The notes beneath the pieces are model-generated. The model did no database searches and was not told the origin of the DNA. It worked only from the letters and a program-made list of their open reading frames with translations. A stretch of DNA of 38,469 nt from Thiobacillus sp. (GTDB lineage: Bacteria > Pseudomonadota > Gammaproteobacteria > Burkholderiales > Thiobacillaceae), in assembly GCA_024709165.1 (NCBI GenBank), contig JANJXF010000089.1:1-38469 (forward strand), given 5' to 3'. Shown here in pieces: positions 9,666-18,998 of this stretch. The stretch's first letter is position 1; each line of letters opens with the position of its first letter. Position numbers and translations under genes: made by a program.

Positions 9666-10339
9666 CCCGGCGCTTCCAGCACGTAGCCCATGCCGCGCAC
9701 GGTATGGATGAGTTTCGGCTCGAAACCGTCGTCGATCTTGCCGCGTAGACGGCGTACCGCGACGTCGATGACGTTGGTATCGGAGTCGAAATTCATGTCC
9801 CACACCTGGGAGGCGATGAGCGAACGCGGCAGCACCTCGCCCTGACGGCGCATCAGCAGCTCGAGCAGGGCGAATTCCTTGGCGGTCAGATCGATGCGCC
9901 CGCCGGCGCGGCTGGCGCGGCGGCGCAGCAGATCGAGTTCCAGATCCGCGACGCGCAGCACGGCGGCGTCGATGCCGGCACGCCCACGCCGGGTGAGACT
10001 GCGCACGCGAGCCAGCAGCTCGGCGAAAGCGAAGGGCTTCACCAGGTAGTCGTCAGCGCCGAGCTCCAGACCCTTGACGCGGTCCTCGACGGCATCGCGC
10101 GCGGTAAGGAACAGCACCGGCGTGTCCAGCCCGGCGCGACGCACGCCGCCGAGCACCTGCCAGCCGTCGAGGCCGGGCAGCATGACGTCGAGAATGAGCA
10201 GGTCGTAGGACTGACTGCGTGCCAGTTCGAGTCCGTCCCAGCCGTCGCGCGTGAGATCGACGACGAAACCCGCCTCGGTGAGGCCCTGTTTCAGGTAATC
10301 GCCGGTCTTGATCTCGTCTTCGACGATGAGGATTTTCAT
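9662..10339 (-). CDS. OmpR-family response regulator (CusR/CopR/CzcR-like)
   Basis: A 225-residue response regulator. The receiver domain has acidic residues near E7/D8, phospho-acceptor D51 (LILDVMLPG) and a conserved Lys in [10 protein letters not shown]. The C-terminal winged helix (about 125-225) shows the usual FALLELLMR and [13 protein letters not shown] elements. It is first in a two-gene operon with the sensor kinase (4-base overlap). It is divergent from the RND operon, with a perfect ATGAC-N6-GTCAT dyad in the 139-bp gap. That dyad has the half-site and spacing of the CusR box, so the protein probably activates the efflux operon in response to metal, plausibly copper or silver. Confidence 0.95.
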   Translation of the reverse strand: MKILIVEDEIKTGDYLKQGLTEAGFVVDLTRDGWDGLELARSQSYDLLILDVMLPGLDGWQVLGGVRRAGLDTPVLFLTARDAVEDRVKGLELGADDYLVKPFAFAELLARVRSLTRRGRAGIDAAVLRVADLELDLLRRRASRAGGRIDLTAKEFALLELLMRRQGEVLPRSLIASQVWDMNFDSDTNVIDVAVRRLRGKIDDGFEPKLIHTVRGMGYVLEAPG

Positions 10340-10395
10340 GGCGAAAAGCTAGGGAGACCTGTCCATCCTGCCACAAACGGGCGGGCACGTCGCCA

Positions 10396-10413
10396 GATGA
10401 CGGAAATGTCATC
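10396..10413. promoter_or_regulatory. CusR/CopR-type operator dyad
   Basis: A perfect inverted repeat GATGAC-GGAAAT-GTCATC in the divergent region between the response regulator (start 10339) and the outer-membrane efflux gene (start 10479). The ATGAC-N6-GTCAT pattern has the arms and spacing of the CusR box of enterobacteria. The site is 65 bp from the efflux gene start and 56 bp from the regulator start, so it could serve both directions. Binding by the adjacent regulator is inferred. Confidence 0.6.
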
Positions 10414-10478
10414 TTCGCGTCAGGCTCGCGTACCCCGCCGGCCGGCACACTGCAGGCAGTATCGTTCCGGGCCGCGCC

Positions 10479-11678
10479 ATGCCGTCTGTCTCGCTCATTC
10501 TTGCCGGGCTCCTGTGCACGCTGTCGTGCATTGGCGGCGTGCGCGCGGACAGCCTGGCCACGGCGCTGGACGCGGCATGGGCACGGCACCCGCAGGGTGC
10601 GGCGCTGGCCGCGCGCGGCGACGAGGCGTCGGCGCGCATGGCGTTGGCGGCATCGCTGACCGCGGGGCCGCCCAGCCTTGCTTTCGGCCACCTAGGTGGC
10701 GGTTTCGGGCAGGACGGTGGCCGGCGCGAATGGGAAATCGAACTCGCCGCACCGCTGTGGCTGCCGGGCCAGCAGGCTGCGCGCCAGCGCGAGGCCGCCA
10801 GCGGCGCAACCGTGCTGGCCGCGACGCACGCGGCGCTGCGTCTGCAACTGGCAGGCGCGGTCCGCGAAGCCGGCTGGGCAGTGGTTGCCGCACGCGCCGC
10901 GCTCGACCTGGCGCAACAGCGCGAAGCGTCGGCGCGCGCCCTCGAAGCCGGGGTGCAACGCCGCCATGCCGCAGGCGAACTGGCACGCATCGACGCCAAC
11001 CAGGCGCGGAGCGAGCGTCTTGCCGCAGAGGCCGAGGTGGCGGATGCCGCGACGGCACTGCGCGGAGTCGAGCACGTCTGGCGCACACTCACCGGCCTGC
11101 CGGCGCCGGTCACGATCGACGCCGAACGCGTGGCCGACGCCAGCGGCGAGGACCCCCCGCAACTGGCTGCAGCCATCGCGGCGCTGCACGCGGCACAGGC
11201 GCGTGTGCAGGTGAGCCGAGCCAGCCGCCGCGACCCGCCGGAACTTGCGCTGCGGGCGGTGCGCGAGCGTGACGCCGTGGCGGAACCGTGGAGCAGCCAG
11301 TGGGGTGTGCAGGTCAGGCTGCCGTTTTCCGCTGGCGCCCAGACGGCGCTCAACAATGCCACCGCACAGGCCGAACTCGCCGAAGCCACGGCGGCGGTGG
11401 AACAGGCACGTCTCGCCCACACGCTCGACGTGGCGCGTGCGCGCGCAGAGCTCGATGCGGCGGTGCAGCGCGACGAAGCGGCGGCGCAGCGTCAACGGCT
11501 CGCCGCCGAGTCCCTGCAACTGATCGAAAAGTCCTTCGCGCTCGGCGAATCCGATCTTGCGACCCTGCTGCGTCTGCGGGCGGCGGCGCTGGATGCGGAC
11601 GCCGAGCGTGCGCACCGGCGCGTCGCCCGCACGGCGGCGGTGTCGCGTCTCAACCAGGCACTTGGAGTGCTGCCATGA
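10479..11678 (+). CDS. Outer-membrane efflux protein, TolC/CzcC family
   Basis: A 399-residue protein with an N-terminal signal peptide (about residues 1-23, ending VRA). It has long Ala/Gln/Arg-rich helical stretches with the two-fold internal repetition typical of outer-membrane factors of tripartite pumps. Characteristic segments include LARIDANQARSERLAAEAEV in the first half and GESDLATLLRLRAAALDAD near the end. It would form the outer-membrane channel for the CzcB-like adaptor and RND pump encoded downstream. Its stop overlaps the next start by 4 bases (ATGA), so the operon is translationally coupled. A CusR-type dyad lies 65 bp upstream. Confidence 0.93.
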   Translation: MPSVSLILAGLLCTLSCIGGVRADSLATALDAAWARHPQGAALAARGDEASARMALAASLTAGPPSLAFGHLGGGFGQDGGRREWEIELAAPLWLPGQQAARQREAASGATVLAATHAALRLQLAGAVREAGWAVVAARAALDLAQQREASARALEAGVQRRHAAGELARIDANQARSERLAAEAEVADAATALRGVEHVWRTLTGLPAPVTIDAERVADASGEDPPQLAAAIAALHAAQARVQVSRASRRDPPELALRAVRERDAVAEPWSSQWGVQVRLPFSAGAQTALNNATAQAELAEATAAVEQARLAHTLDVARARAELDAAVQRDEAAAQRQRLAAESLQLIEKSFALGESDLATLLRLRAAALDADAERAHRRVARTAAVSRLNQALGVLP

Positions 11679-12202
11679 AGTGCATCCCTGTCTTTCTCCT
11701 GGCGGCCTGCGCTGCCTTGCCTGCGTGGGCGGGCGGCGACCCAAGCGACGGCCACACCCACGGCCCCGCCGAAACCGCACCGATCGCACTCGATGCGCCG
11801 CGCGCGACGGCGCACTCGGAAGACTTCGAGCTGGTCGTGGTGCCGGCGGCGGGCGAACTGCGGCTGTATCTGGACCGCTACGACACCAACGCACCGGTCA
11901 CCGGCGCGCGCGTCGAAGTTGAAAGCGCTGCCTTGCGGGCGGCTGCGCGCGAGGTTGAGCCGGGCGTCTACTCGGTACCGGGCGAGGCGTTCATTGCACC
12001 GGGCCAACACCCGCTCAGCGTCACCGTCGAGACTGACACCACCGCCGACCTGCTCGCCGCCACGCTGGAAATCGCCGCCGCAGTGCCGGTCGTCAAGGTG
12101 GCGGCTTTCCCACAGTGGGTGCCCTGGGCCGGTGCCGGCGGATTGCTGGCCGGTGCCGCGATCGTGGCGTTGCGCAGGCGGCGGCGGGGGAGCACGGCAT
12201 GA
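11675..12202 (+). CDS. Periplasmic, C-terminally anchored accessory protein of the RND operon
   Basis: A 175-residue protein with a signal peptide (cleavage about residue 18, after PAWA). A short His-containing stretch (DGHTHGP) follows, then a beta-rich middle with ELRLYLDRYDTNAPVTGA. A C-terminal transmembrane helix (about 148-168) ends in a run of arginines, so the body should face the periplasm. I do not recognise a named family. The middle part resembles the FixH/Ig-like domains found beside metal RND systems. It overlaps both neighbours by 4 bases (ATGA), so it is made with the pump components and probably assists them, for example in periplasmic metal delivery; that role is inferred from position. 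Confidence 0.8.
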   Translation: MKCIPVFLLAACAALPAWAGGDPSDGHTHGPAETAPIALDAPRATAHSEDFELVVVPAAGELRLYLDRYDTNAPVTGARVEVESAALRAAAREVEPGVYSVPGEAFIAPGQHPLSVTVETDTTADLLAATLEIAAAVPVVKVAAFPQWVPWAGAGGLLAGAAIVALRRRRRGSTA

Positions 12203-13347
12203 ATGACGCGACCCGTTTTACCCTTTCCATTGCCGCGCTGCTTTTCGGCGTGTGGAGCGCGCCGGTCGACGCGCACGGCGGCGAGGACCATTCCCACGAC
12301 ATCGCGCCGCCCGAAGTCGCACGGGAATTTGATCCCCGCGCCCCGGAAGTTGCCAGGGCCCGCCGCATGCCGGACGGCAGCCTGTTTGTGCCAAAAGCCG
12401 CGCAGCGCGCCATCGGCGTGCGTCACCTCATCGCGGAGGTCCGCGACATGCCGCTGAGCGTACAACTGAATGGCCGTGTGATCGCCAATCCGGCCAGCGG
12501 CGGGCGCGTGCAGGCCCTGCAGCCGGGGCGCATCGCCCCCGGACCCGGCGGCCTGCCGCTGCCGGGGCAGCGCGTCGCGCGTGGACAGGTGCTCGCCCTG
12601 CTGCATCCGGCCACGAGCAGCATCGAGCGCGGCAACCAGCAGGACCGGCTGGCGGAACTGGAGGCGGAACTGGCGATCGCCGAACGCCGCCACGCGCGCT
12701 ATCTGCAACTCGAAGGCGTGGTGCCACAGAAAGATGTCGACGCCGCGCGCGACGAGCGTGACGCCCTGCGCAAGCGTCGCGCCGCGGTCGCCGCGAGTCT
12801 GGGCACGGCGGAAGCCCTGCGCGCCCCCGTGTCCGGTGTCATCGGCGCGACACATGTGATGGCGGGACAGGTGGTGGACGCACGCGAGATCCTGTTCGAG
12901 ATCGTCGACCCGGCCCGGCTCGCGGTTGAAGCGCTTGCCTATGACGCGGCGCTGGCCGCCACCATCCGCAGCGCCAGCGCAACGCTGCCCGGTGCCGAGA
13001 CCCTGCCGCTCACGTTTCTGGGCGGTGCACGCGTGCTGCGCGAACAGGCGTTGCCGCTGTTGTTCCGCATCGACGTCCCCGATGCACCGGTGGCGGTGGG
13101 CGAGCCGCTCACCGTCATCGCGCAGACACGCACCACGCAACGTGGCGTCGCACTGCCCGCCGCCGCGTTGGTAAAGAACGGCACCGGTGCCGGCGCGGTG
13201 TGGATACGCGACGGCGCGGAGCGTTTCATCCTGCGCGCAGTGGAGGCCCAAGCCCTTGACGCCGCGACCGTCGTTGTATCGGCCGGCCTGGCCGCCGGCG
13301 AACGTGTCGTAACCGCGGGTGCAAGCCTGCTGTCACAGATACGCTGA
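12199..13347 (+). CDS. RND efflux periplasmic adaptor, CzcB/HlyD family
   Basis: A 382-residue membrane fusion protein. The start is set by the ATGA overlap with the gene before. A signal peptide (about 1-25) is followed by a His-rich stretch HGGEDHSHD that may bind metal. Next come a lipoyl-like half (RVQALQPGRI), a coiled-coil hairpin (about 145-200, RLAELEAELAIAERRHARYL), the second lipoyl-like half (LRAPVSGVIGATHVMAGQVV), a beta-barrel domain and a membrane-proximal domain ending GERVVTAGASLLSQIR. It links the inner-membrane pump to the outer-membrane channel. The N-terminal histidines fit metal efflux rather than drug efflux. Confidence 0.93.
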   Translation: MNDATRFTLSIAALLFGVWSAPVDAHGGEDHSHDIAPPEVAREFDPRAPEVARARRMPDGSLFVPKAAQRAIGVRHLIAEVRDMPLSVQLNGRVIANPASGGRVQALQPGRIAPGPGGLPLPGQRVARGQVLALLHPATSSIERGNQQDRLAELEAELAIAERRHARYLQLEGVVPQKDVDAARDERDALRKRRAAVAASLGTAEALRAPVSGVIGATHVMAGQVVDAREILFEIVDPARLAVEALAYDAALAATIRSASATLPGAETLPLTFLGGARVLREQALPLLFRIDVPDAPVAVGEPLTVIAQTRTTQRGVALPAAALVKNGTGAGAVWIRDGAERFILRAVEAQALDAATVVVSAGLAAGERVVTAGASLLSQIR

Positions 13348-13355
13348 GCACGCCC

Positions 13356-16300
13356 ATGTTCGCATCCGTCGTCCGCGCCAGCCTGCAGCAACGCCTGCTC
13401 GTCCTCGGCGCGTCGCTCGTGCTGATGGTATGGGGCATGCTGACATTGCGGCAGATGCCGGTCGACGTGCTCCCCGACCTCAACAAGCCGACGGTGACGC
13501 TGCTGACCGAGGCTGGCGGCATGGCACCGGAGGAAGTCGAGCAGCTCGTCACCTTCCCCATCGAGACCGCGATGAACGGCATGCCCGGCGTGACGCGGGT
13601 GCGTTCGGTGTCGGGGATCGGCCTGTCCGTGGTCTACGCGGAATTCGACTGGGGCACGGACATCTACCGCAACCGCCAGCAGGTTGCCGAACGGCTCAAC
13701 CTGGTGCGCGAGCAGCTGCCTCCCGGCATCGTGCCGCAGGTCGGACCGATCGCCTCCATCATGGGCGAGATCCTGCTTATCGCCCTGCCCGCCGACCCCG
13801 CGCGTGCAAGTCCGATGCAGGTACGCGACTACGCGGACTGGGTGGTGCGGCCGCGTCTGCTCACCGTGCCGGGAGTGGCTCAGGTCGTCGCCATCGGCGG
13901 CGAGGTGCGCCAGTACCGTGTCGAGCCCGACCCGGTGCGCCTGCAGGCGTTGGGTATTTCGCTCGCCCGGCTGGAAGAGGCGCTGCGCGATTTCGGCAGC
14001 AACACCAGCGGCGGCGTGCTCGAAGCACAGGGGCGCGACTATCTGATCCGCCACATCGGTCGCACCCAGCGTATCGAGGATCTGGAGAATCTTGTCGTCG
14101 CCCTCAACGACAGCCAGCCGATACTGCTGAAACAGGTTGCCGGCGTGAGGCTGGCGCCCGCCGTCAAACGCGGCGATGGCGGCTACAACGGCAAGCCCGC
14201 GGTAATCCTGTCGGTGCAGAAGCAGCCCGGCGCCGACAGCGTCGCGCTCACCGCTGCGATCGAAGACGCGCTTGCGGGCCTCGCGTCGGCGCGGCCCGCC
14301 GGCATCGAAGCGCCGCACTTCGTGTTCCGTCAGGCCGACTTCATCGAACGCGCGGTCGGCAACGTCGAGGACGCGTTGCGTGACGCCGCCTTCCTCGTCG
14401 CGGTGGTGCTGTTCCTGTTCCTGCTCAAGGTGCGCACCACCGTCATCGCGCTGACCGCGATCCCGGTTTCGCTGCTGGCCACGGTGCTGGTGTTCGCCTA
14501 CTTCGATCTCTCCATCAACACCATGACGCTTGGCGGACTCGCCATCGCCATTGGCGAACTGGTCGACGACGCCGTGGTCGGCGTCGAAAACGTCATGCGC
14601 CGCCTGCATCTCAACCGTGCCGCCGCCACCCCGCGCCCCGCGCTCGAGGTGATCGCGCACGCCACGCTGGAAGTGCGCTCCGCCATCCTGTACGCCACCC
14701 TTATCGTCGTCCTGGTCTTCGTGCCGCTGTTCGCGCTGCCCGGTATCGAAGGACGCCTGTTCACCCCGCTGGGCATCGCCTACATTGTCTCGATTCTCGC
14801 CAGCATGGTGGTGGCCGTCACGCTGACCCCGGTTCTTTCCTATCTCCTTCTCGCAAGGAACCCGCACACTCCCAGCCGCCTTCTCTCCTCATTCCTCCGT
14901 TCTCCGTCGTCGGAAACCCCCAGCCCGCTCGTCGCCTGGCTCAAGCGCGTGGATACGCATGTACTCGACTGGTCCTTTGCCCATGCACGAACGCTGCTCG
15001 TGGCGGCGCTCGCGCTGGTGGCACTGGCCGCGGCGAGCGCAGCCCTGCTGCCGCGCAGCTTCCTGCCGCCGTTCAACGAAGGCACGCTCACCATCAACGT
15101 GCTGCTCGACCCCGGCACCGCGCTGGCGGAGTCGAACCGAATCGGCGCACTGGCCGAAACCCTCATCGCCCAGGTGCCCGAGGTGACGCAAGCGGGCCGG
15201 CGCAGCGGACGCGCCGAGCTGGATGACCACGCGGAAGGTACGCATTACACCGAAATCGACGTCGATCTGCGCCCCTCCGCACGCAGCCGCGATGCCGTCA
15301 TCGCGGACCTGCGCGCACGCCTTGGCGTCCTGCCGGCAACGATCAACATCGGCCAGCCCATCTCGCACCGGCTCGACCATCTGCTTTCCGGCGTGCGCGC
15401 GCAGATCGCGCTCAAGATCTACGGCGACGATCTCGACACCCTGCGCGGGCTGGCCGACGGCCTGCGCGAGCGTCTGGCCGGCATTGCCGGCATCACCGAC
15501 CTGCAGGTCGAAAAGCAGGTGCGGGTGCCGCAGGTGAAGGTGCACGTGGATTACACCGCCGCCGCACGCTACGGCGTCACGCCCGGAGAGCTGCTGCGCA
15601 CGCTCGAGCGCCTGGTCGGCGGTACGCACGTCACCCAGATCGTCGACGGCAGCCGCCGCTACGATCTTGTCGTGCGCCTGCCGGACAGCGGCCGCGGCAT
15701 GCAGGCGCTGCACGAATTGCTGGTCGAGACACCCGGCGGCCGCGTGCCGCTGGCGCAGCTTGCGCGCATCGAGGACAGCGAGGGCCCCAACCAGATCGGT
15801 CGCGAGAACGTGCGCCGCCGCATTGTGGTGTCGGCCAATGCGAGCGGGCGCGCCCTGTCGGACGTGGTCGCCGATATCCGTACCGAGCTGGCGGCGCAGC
15901 CCGTGCCGGAAGGCTACTTCACCGCCCTCGAAGGCCAGTTCCAGGCGCAGGAAGCGGCCGTCCGCCGCATCGCGCTGCTCGCCGCCGCATCGCTTGCGAT
16001 GGTCTTCCTCGTGCTCTACGGCCGTTACCGCTCCACCGTGCTCGCGCTCATCGTCATGGGCAACATCCCGCTCGCCCTCGTCGGCAGCGTCGCCGCCCTG
16101 TGGATCGCCGGTCAGCCGCTGTCGGTCGCCGCCCTCGTCGGCTTCATTACGCTCACCGGCATCGCCACGCGCAACGGCATTCTCAAGATCAGCCACTACA
16201 TCAACCTGTGCGCCTTCGAAGGCGAAACTTTCGGCAAGCCGATGATCGTGCGTGGCTCGCTCGAACGGCTCACCCCCGTACTGATGACCGCGCTCGTCAC

Positions 16301-16499
16301 CGCCATCGCGCTCGTTCCGCTCCTGCTGTCCGCCGACGCACCCGGCAAGGAAATTCTCTATCCCGTCGCCGTCGTCATCTTCGGCGGCCTCGTCAGCGCC
16401 ACGCTGCTCGACACCGTGCTCACCCCTGCGCTGTTCTGGCGGTTCGGCGAAAAGCCGCTGGCCCGCCTGCTGCAGGAACCAGGCCGTGAGAGTTTTTGA
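13356..16499 (+). CDS. Heavy-metal RND efflux permease (CzcA/CusA family)
   Basis: A 1047-residue inner-membrane proton-driven pump with the 1 + 5 + 6 transmembrane layout of RND proteins and two large periplasmic loops. The TM4 signature is GELVDDAVVGVEN at residues 400-412 with Asp404 and Asp405, the expected proton-relay acids, so it belongs to the heavy-metal (HME) branch. I do not see the methionine residues that carry Cu/Ag through CusA; the segment at about residues 667-690 (SHRLDHLLSGVRAQIALK) has none. Substrate therefore cannot be called copper with safety; zinc, cobalt, nickel, cadmium or copper are all open. It forms a tripartite pump with the genes on its left. Confidence 0.93.
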   Translation: MFASVVRASLQQRLLVLGASLVLMVWGMLTLRQMPVDVLPDLNKPTVTLLTEAGGMAPEEVEQLVTFPIETAMNGMPGVTRVRSVSGIGLSVVYAEFDWGTDIYRNRQQVAERLNLVREQLPPGIVPQVGPIASIMGEILLIALPADPARASPMQVRDYADWVVRPRLLTVPGVAQVVAIGGEVRQYRVEPDPVRLQALGISLARLEEALRDFGSNTSGGVLEAQGRDYLIRHIGRTQRIEDLENLVVALNDSQPILLKQVAGVRLAPAVKRGDGGYNGKPAVILSVQKQPGADSVALTAAIEDALAGLASARPAGIEAPHFVFRQADFIERAVGNVEDALRDAAFLVAVVLFLFLLKVRTTVIALTAIPVSLLATVLVFAYFDLSINTMTLGGLAIAIGELVDDAVVGVENVMRRLHLNRAAATPRPALEVIAHATLEVRSAILYATLIVVLVFVPLFALPGIEGRLFTPLGIAYIVSILASMVVAVTLTPVLSYLLLARNPHTPSRLLSSFLRSPSSETPSPLVAWLKRVDTHVLDWSFAHARTLLVAALALVALAAASAALLPRSFLPPFNEGTLTINVLLDPGTALAESNRIGALAETLIAQVPEVTQAGRRSGRAELDDHAEGTHYTEIDVDLRPSARSRDAVIADLRARLGVLPATINIGQPISHRLDHLLSGVRAQIALKIYGDDLDTLRGLADGLRERLAGIAGITDLQVEKQVRVPQVKVHVDYTAAARYGVTPGELLRTLERLVGGTHVTQIVDGSRRYDLVVRLPDSGRGMQALHELLVETPGGRVPLAQLARIEDSEGPNQIGRENVRRRIVVSANASGRALSDVVADIRTELAAQPVPEGYFTALEGQFQAQEAAVRRIALLAAASLAMVFLVLYGRYRSTVLALIVMGNIPLALVGSVAALWIAGQPLSVAALVGFITLTGIATRNGILKISHYINLCAFEGETFGKPMIVRGSLERLTPVLMTALVTAIALVPLLLSADAPGKEILYPVAVVIFGGLVSATLLDTVLTPALFWRFGEKPLARLLQEPGRESF

Positions 16500-16524
16500 T
16501 CCCCTCGTTGATAAGGAGCGAACC

Positions 16525-16902
16525 ATGTACCGTCTCGTCCACACCCTCCCGCTCGTTCTGCTGCTCGCCGCCGGTCCGCTGCATGCGCACCAGGATCATC
16601 TCGTGCCGCAGCACGGCGGCGTCACCGCCGAAGCCGGTTATTTCCAGATCGAAGCCGTCACCCAGGGCGCGCGCATCATCCTGCATCTCAGCGACCACGG
16701 CGCTCCTGTCGCCGCCGCGGGCGCCAGCGGCAAGCTCACCCTGCTGTCCAACGGCAAGAAGAGCGAAGCCGCTCTTGCCGCCAGCGGTCCGCACAGCCTC
16801 GCCGCCAGTTTTGCCGCCCGCCCCGCGCCCGGCGCCAAGGCCATTGCCACCATCGACATCCCCGGCAAGGGCGTGGGCAACGTGCGCTTCGTGCTGAAGT
16901 AG
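16525..16902 (+). CDS. Small periplasmic protein ending the RND operon
   Basis: A 125-residue secreted protein. The start at 16525 follows AAGGAGCG at 8-9 bases; an upstream in-frame ATG at 16486 lies inside the pump gene and has no such site. A signal peptide (about 1-20, ending LHA) leaves a mature N-terminus HQDHLVPQHGG, rich in histidine and a plausible metal site. A beta-rich domain with QGARIILHLSDHGAPVAA follows. The body resembles small periplasmic proteins often found beside copper and heavy-metal RND genes, which have no assigned biochemical role. It lies 25 bp after the pump gene and probably belongs to the same transcript. A metal-binding or delivery role is inferred. Confidence 0.8.
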   Translation: MYRLVHTLPLVLLLAAGPLHAHQDHLVPQHGGVTAEAGYFQIEAVTQGARIILHLSDHGAPVAAAGASGKLTLLSNGKKSEAALAASGPHSLAASFAARPAPGAKAIATIDIPGKGVGNVRFVLK

Positions 16903-17106
16903 CGCCAAAGCCCCCACACCTGCCAGAGGTTCCGCCCGGAGAGGTCGAGCCGGGCGCCGATGAGCGACATGCAGTGGATAATGACGCGGCGCGACCGCAG
17001 CACAATCATCGGCGCTGCCCGGCTGCGGCAGTCGCGCGCATTCGACATTCCTGCCGCCCTTGGCTAGAGTGATTGATCCCGCTCATGTCCGAAGGAGGTT
17101 ATGCTC

Positions 17107-18549
17107 ATGGATCAGAAGAAGCTCACCACCGTCGCCGGCTGTCCGGTCGTCGACAACCAGAACGTGATGACCGCCGGCGCGCGCGGACCGCAACTCTTGC
17201 AGGACGTCTGGTTCCTGGAGAAGCTCGCCCACTTCGACCGCGAAGTCATTCCCGAGCGCCGCATGCACGCGAAAGGGTCCGGTGCCTACGGCACGTTCAC
17301 CGTCACCCACGACATCACCCGCTACACCCGCGCCAGACTTTTCTCGGCGATCGGCAAGAAGACCGATCTGTTCGTGCGTTTCTCGACCGTCGCCGGAGAA
17401 CGCGGCGCGGCCGACGCCGAGCGCGACATCCGCGGCTTCGCGGTCAAGTTCTATACCGAGGAAGGCAACTGGGACCTGGCCGGCAACAACACGCCCGTGT
17501 TCTTCCTGCGCGACCCGCTGAAGTTCCCCGACCTCAACCACGCGGTCAAGCGCGATCCGCGCACCAACCTGCGCAGCGCGCGCAACAACTGGGATTTCTG
17601 GACGCTGCTGCCGGAAGCCCTGCACCAGGTCACCGTCGTCATGTCCGACCGCGGTATTCCGGCGAGTTACCGCCATATGCATGGCTTCGGCTCGCACACC
17701 TTCAGCCTGATCAACGCGCAGAACGAACGCTTCTGGGTCAAGTTCCATTTCAAGTCCCAGCAGGGCATCAAGAACTGGACCGACGCCGAGGCCGAGGCCG
17801 CCGTCGGCAAGTGCCGCGAAACCCACCAACGCGATCTGTATGAGGCAATCGAGCGCGGCGATTTCCCGAAGTGGACGCTGTACGTGCAGGTCATGCCGGA
17901 ACTCGATGCCGAAAAGCTGTCCTACCATCCGTTCGACCTGACCAAGGTCTGGCCGCACAAGGACTACCCGCCGATCGAAGTCGGCGTGCTGGAACTGAAC
18001 CGCAACCCCGCCAACTATTTCGCCGAAGTCGAGCAGGCCGCCTTCAACCCGGCCAATGTCGTGCCGGGTATCGGTTTTTCGCCCGACAAGATGCTGCAGG
18101 GCCGCCTGTTTTCCTATGGCGACGCGCAACGCTATCGGCTCGGCGTCAACCACGGCCTGATCCCGGTCAACGCCGCGCGCTGCCCGGCGCACAGCTACCA
18201 CCGCGACGGCACCATGCGCGTCGACGGCAACTTCGGCAGCACCCTGGGCTACGAGCCGAATGGCTACGGGGAATGGCAGGAACAGCCGGATTATCGCGAA
18301 CCGCCGCTGAAAATAGACGGCGCCGCGGACCACTGGAACTTCCGCGAAGACGACGACGATTACTACAGCCAGCCGCGCGCCCTGTTCCGCCTGATGACCC
18401 CGGCACAGCAACAGGTGCTGTTCGACAATACCGCGCGTGCCATGGGCGATGCGCCGGACGAGATCAAGCGCCGCCACATCGCCAACTGCACGAAGTGCGA
18501 TCCCGCCTATGGCGCGGGTGTTGCCAAGGCGCTCGGTCTGCCGGCCTGA
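17107..18549 (+). CDS. katA: Monofunctional haem catalase, small-subunit type
   Basis: A 480-residue catalase that breaks down hydrogen peroxide in the cytoplasm. Catalytic His54 lies in HAKGSGAYG, the active-site Asn at about 127 in GNNTPVFF, and the haem-ligand Tyr337 in [17 protein letters not shown]. The length fits small-subunit (clade 3) catalases. Start choice: an ATG at 17101 is only 2 bases from the strong AAGGAGG ribosome site, while the ATG at 17107 is 8 bases away; the second is preferred ([11 protein letters not shown]). It has its own 200-bp upstream region and appears monocistronic. A role in defence against peroxide, possibly linked to metal stress from the neighbouring efflux genes, is inference. 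Confidence 0.96.
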   Translation: MDQKKLTTVAGCPVVDNQNVMTAGARGPQLLQDVWFLEKLAHFDREVIPERRMHAKGSGAYGTFTVTHDITRYTRARLFSAIGKKTDLFVRFSTVAGERGAADAERDIRGFAVKFYTEEGNWDLAGNNTPVFFLRDPLKFPDLNHAVKRDPRTNLRSARNNWDFWTLLPEALHQVTVVMSDRGIPASYRHMHGFGSHTFSLINAQNERFWVKFHFKSQQGIKNWTDAEAEAAVGKCRETHQRDLYEAIERGDFPKWTLYVQVMPELDAEKLSYHPFDLTKVWPHKDYPPIEVGVLELNRNPANYFAEVEQAAFNPANVVPGIGFSPDKMLQGRLFSYGDAQRYRLGVNHGLIPVNAARCPAHSYHRDGTMRVDGNFGSTLGYEPNGYGEWQEQPDYREPPLKIDGAADHWNFREDDDDYYSQPRALFRLMTPAQQQVLFDNTARAMGDAPDEIKRRHIANCTKCDPAYGAGVAKALGLPA

Positions 18550-18595
18550 ACGAGTGCGGCGGGGCGGGATTCGGGCTGCGTTGTGAAAAATATTA

Positions 18596-18624
18596 TTGCC
18601 GACCGCGGGCTTGGCCGCTATACT
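18596..18624 (+). promoter_or_regulatory. Sigma-70 promoter for rpmE
   Basis: TTGCCG at 18596-18601 and TATACT at 18619-18624 are separated by 17 bases, a near-consensus housekeeping promoter. The expected start of transcription is about 18631, leaving a leader of about 35 bases before the L31 gene. Confidence 0.75.
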
Positions 18625-18664
18625 CTTGAGCTCTTCAAATTTTCAACCTGTTTAAGGAATTGCC

Positions 18665-18871
18665 ATGAAAGCCGGCATTCATCCCGATTACAAAGACGTT
18701 GCCGTGACCTGCTCCTGCGGCAGTGCGTTCGTCACCCGCTCCACGCTGGGCAAGGACAAACTGCATATCGAAGTCTGCGCCGCGTGTCATCCGTTCTACA
18801 CCGGCAAGCAAAAGATCGTCGATACCGCCGGCCGCGTCGAGAAGTTCCGTCAGCGCTACGGCATGAAGTGA
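18665..18871 (+). CDS. rpmE: 50S ribosomal protein L31, zinc-binding form
   Basis: A 68-residue L31 of the C+ type. It keeps the cysteines of the zinc site, CSC near residues 16-18 and CAAC at residues 37-40, and the family pattern MKxxIHPDY at the start. It is a component of the large ribosomal subunit at the intersubunit bridge. The ribosome site AAGGAATTGCC precedes the ATG. The gene has its own sigma-70 promoter and a strong terminator, so it is transcribed alone. Presence of the zinc-binding form rather than a Cys-less paralogue implies dependence on zinc supply. Confidence 0.97.
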   Translation: MKAGIHPDYKDVAVTCSCGSAFVTRSTLGKDKLHIEVCAACHPFYTGKQKIVDTAGRVEKFRQRYGMK

Positions 18872-18890
18872 GCAGTTCTGCCTGACCACG

Positions 18891-18913
18891 AAAAGCGGCT
18901 TCGGCCGCTTTTT
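18891..18913 (+). terminator. Rho-independent terminator after rpmE
   Basis: AAAAGCGGC and GCCGCTTTT form a perfect nine-base-pair stem around the very stable TTCG tetraloop, and the T-run continues to 18913. It begins 20 bp after the L31 stop. Confidence 0.92.
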
Positions 18914-18998
18914 GCTTTTCTGCTTGCTTTTTCGCGATTCTGCAACAGTGCCGCAACGGTATGATTCCAGCTTCATTCACTCCACGGAAATAAACGAC

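Noticed and set aside
17101-17106. Catalase start at 17101
   Set aside because: It is only 2 bases from the ribosome site; the ATG at 17107 has normal 8-base spacing.
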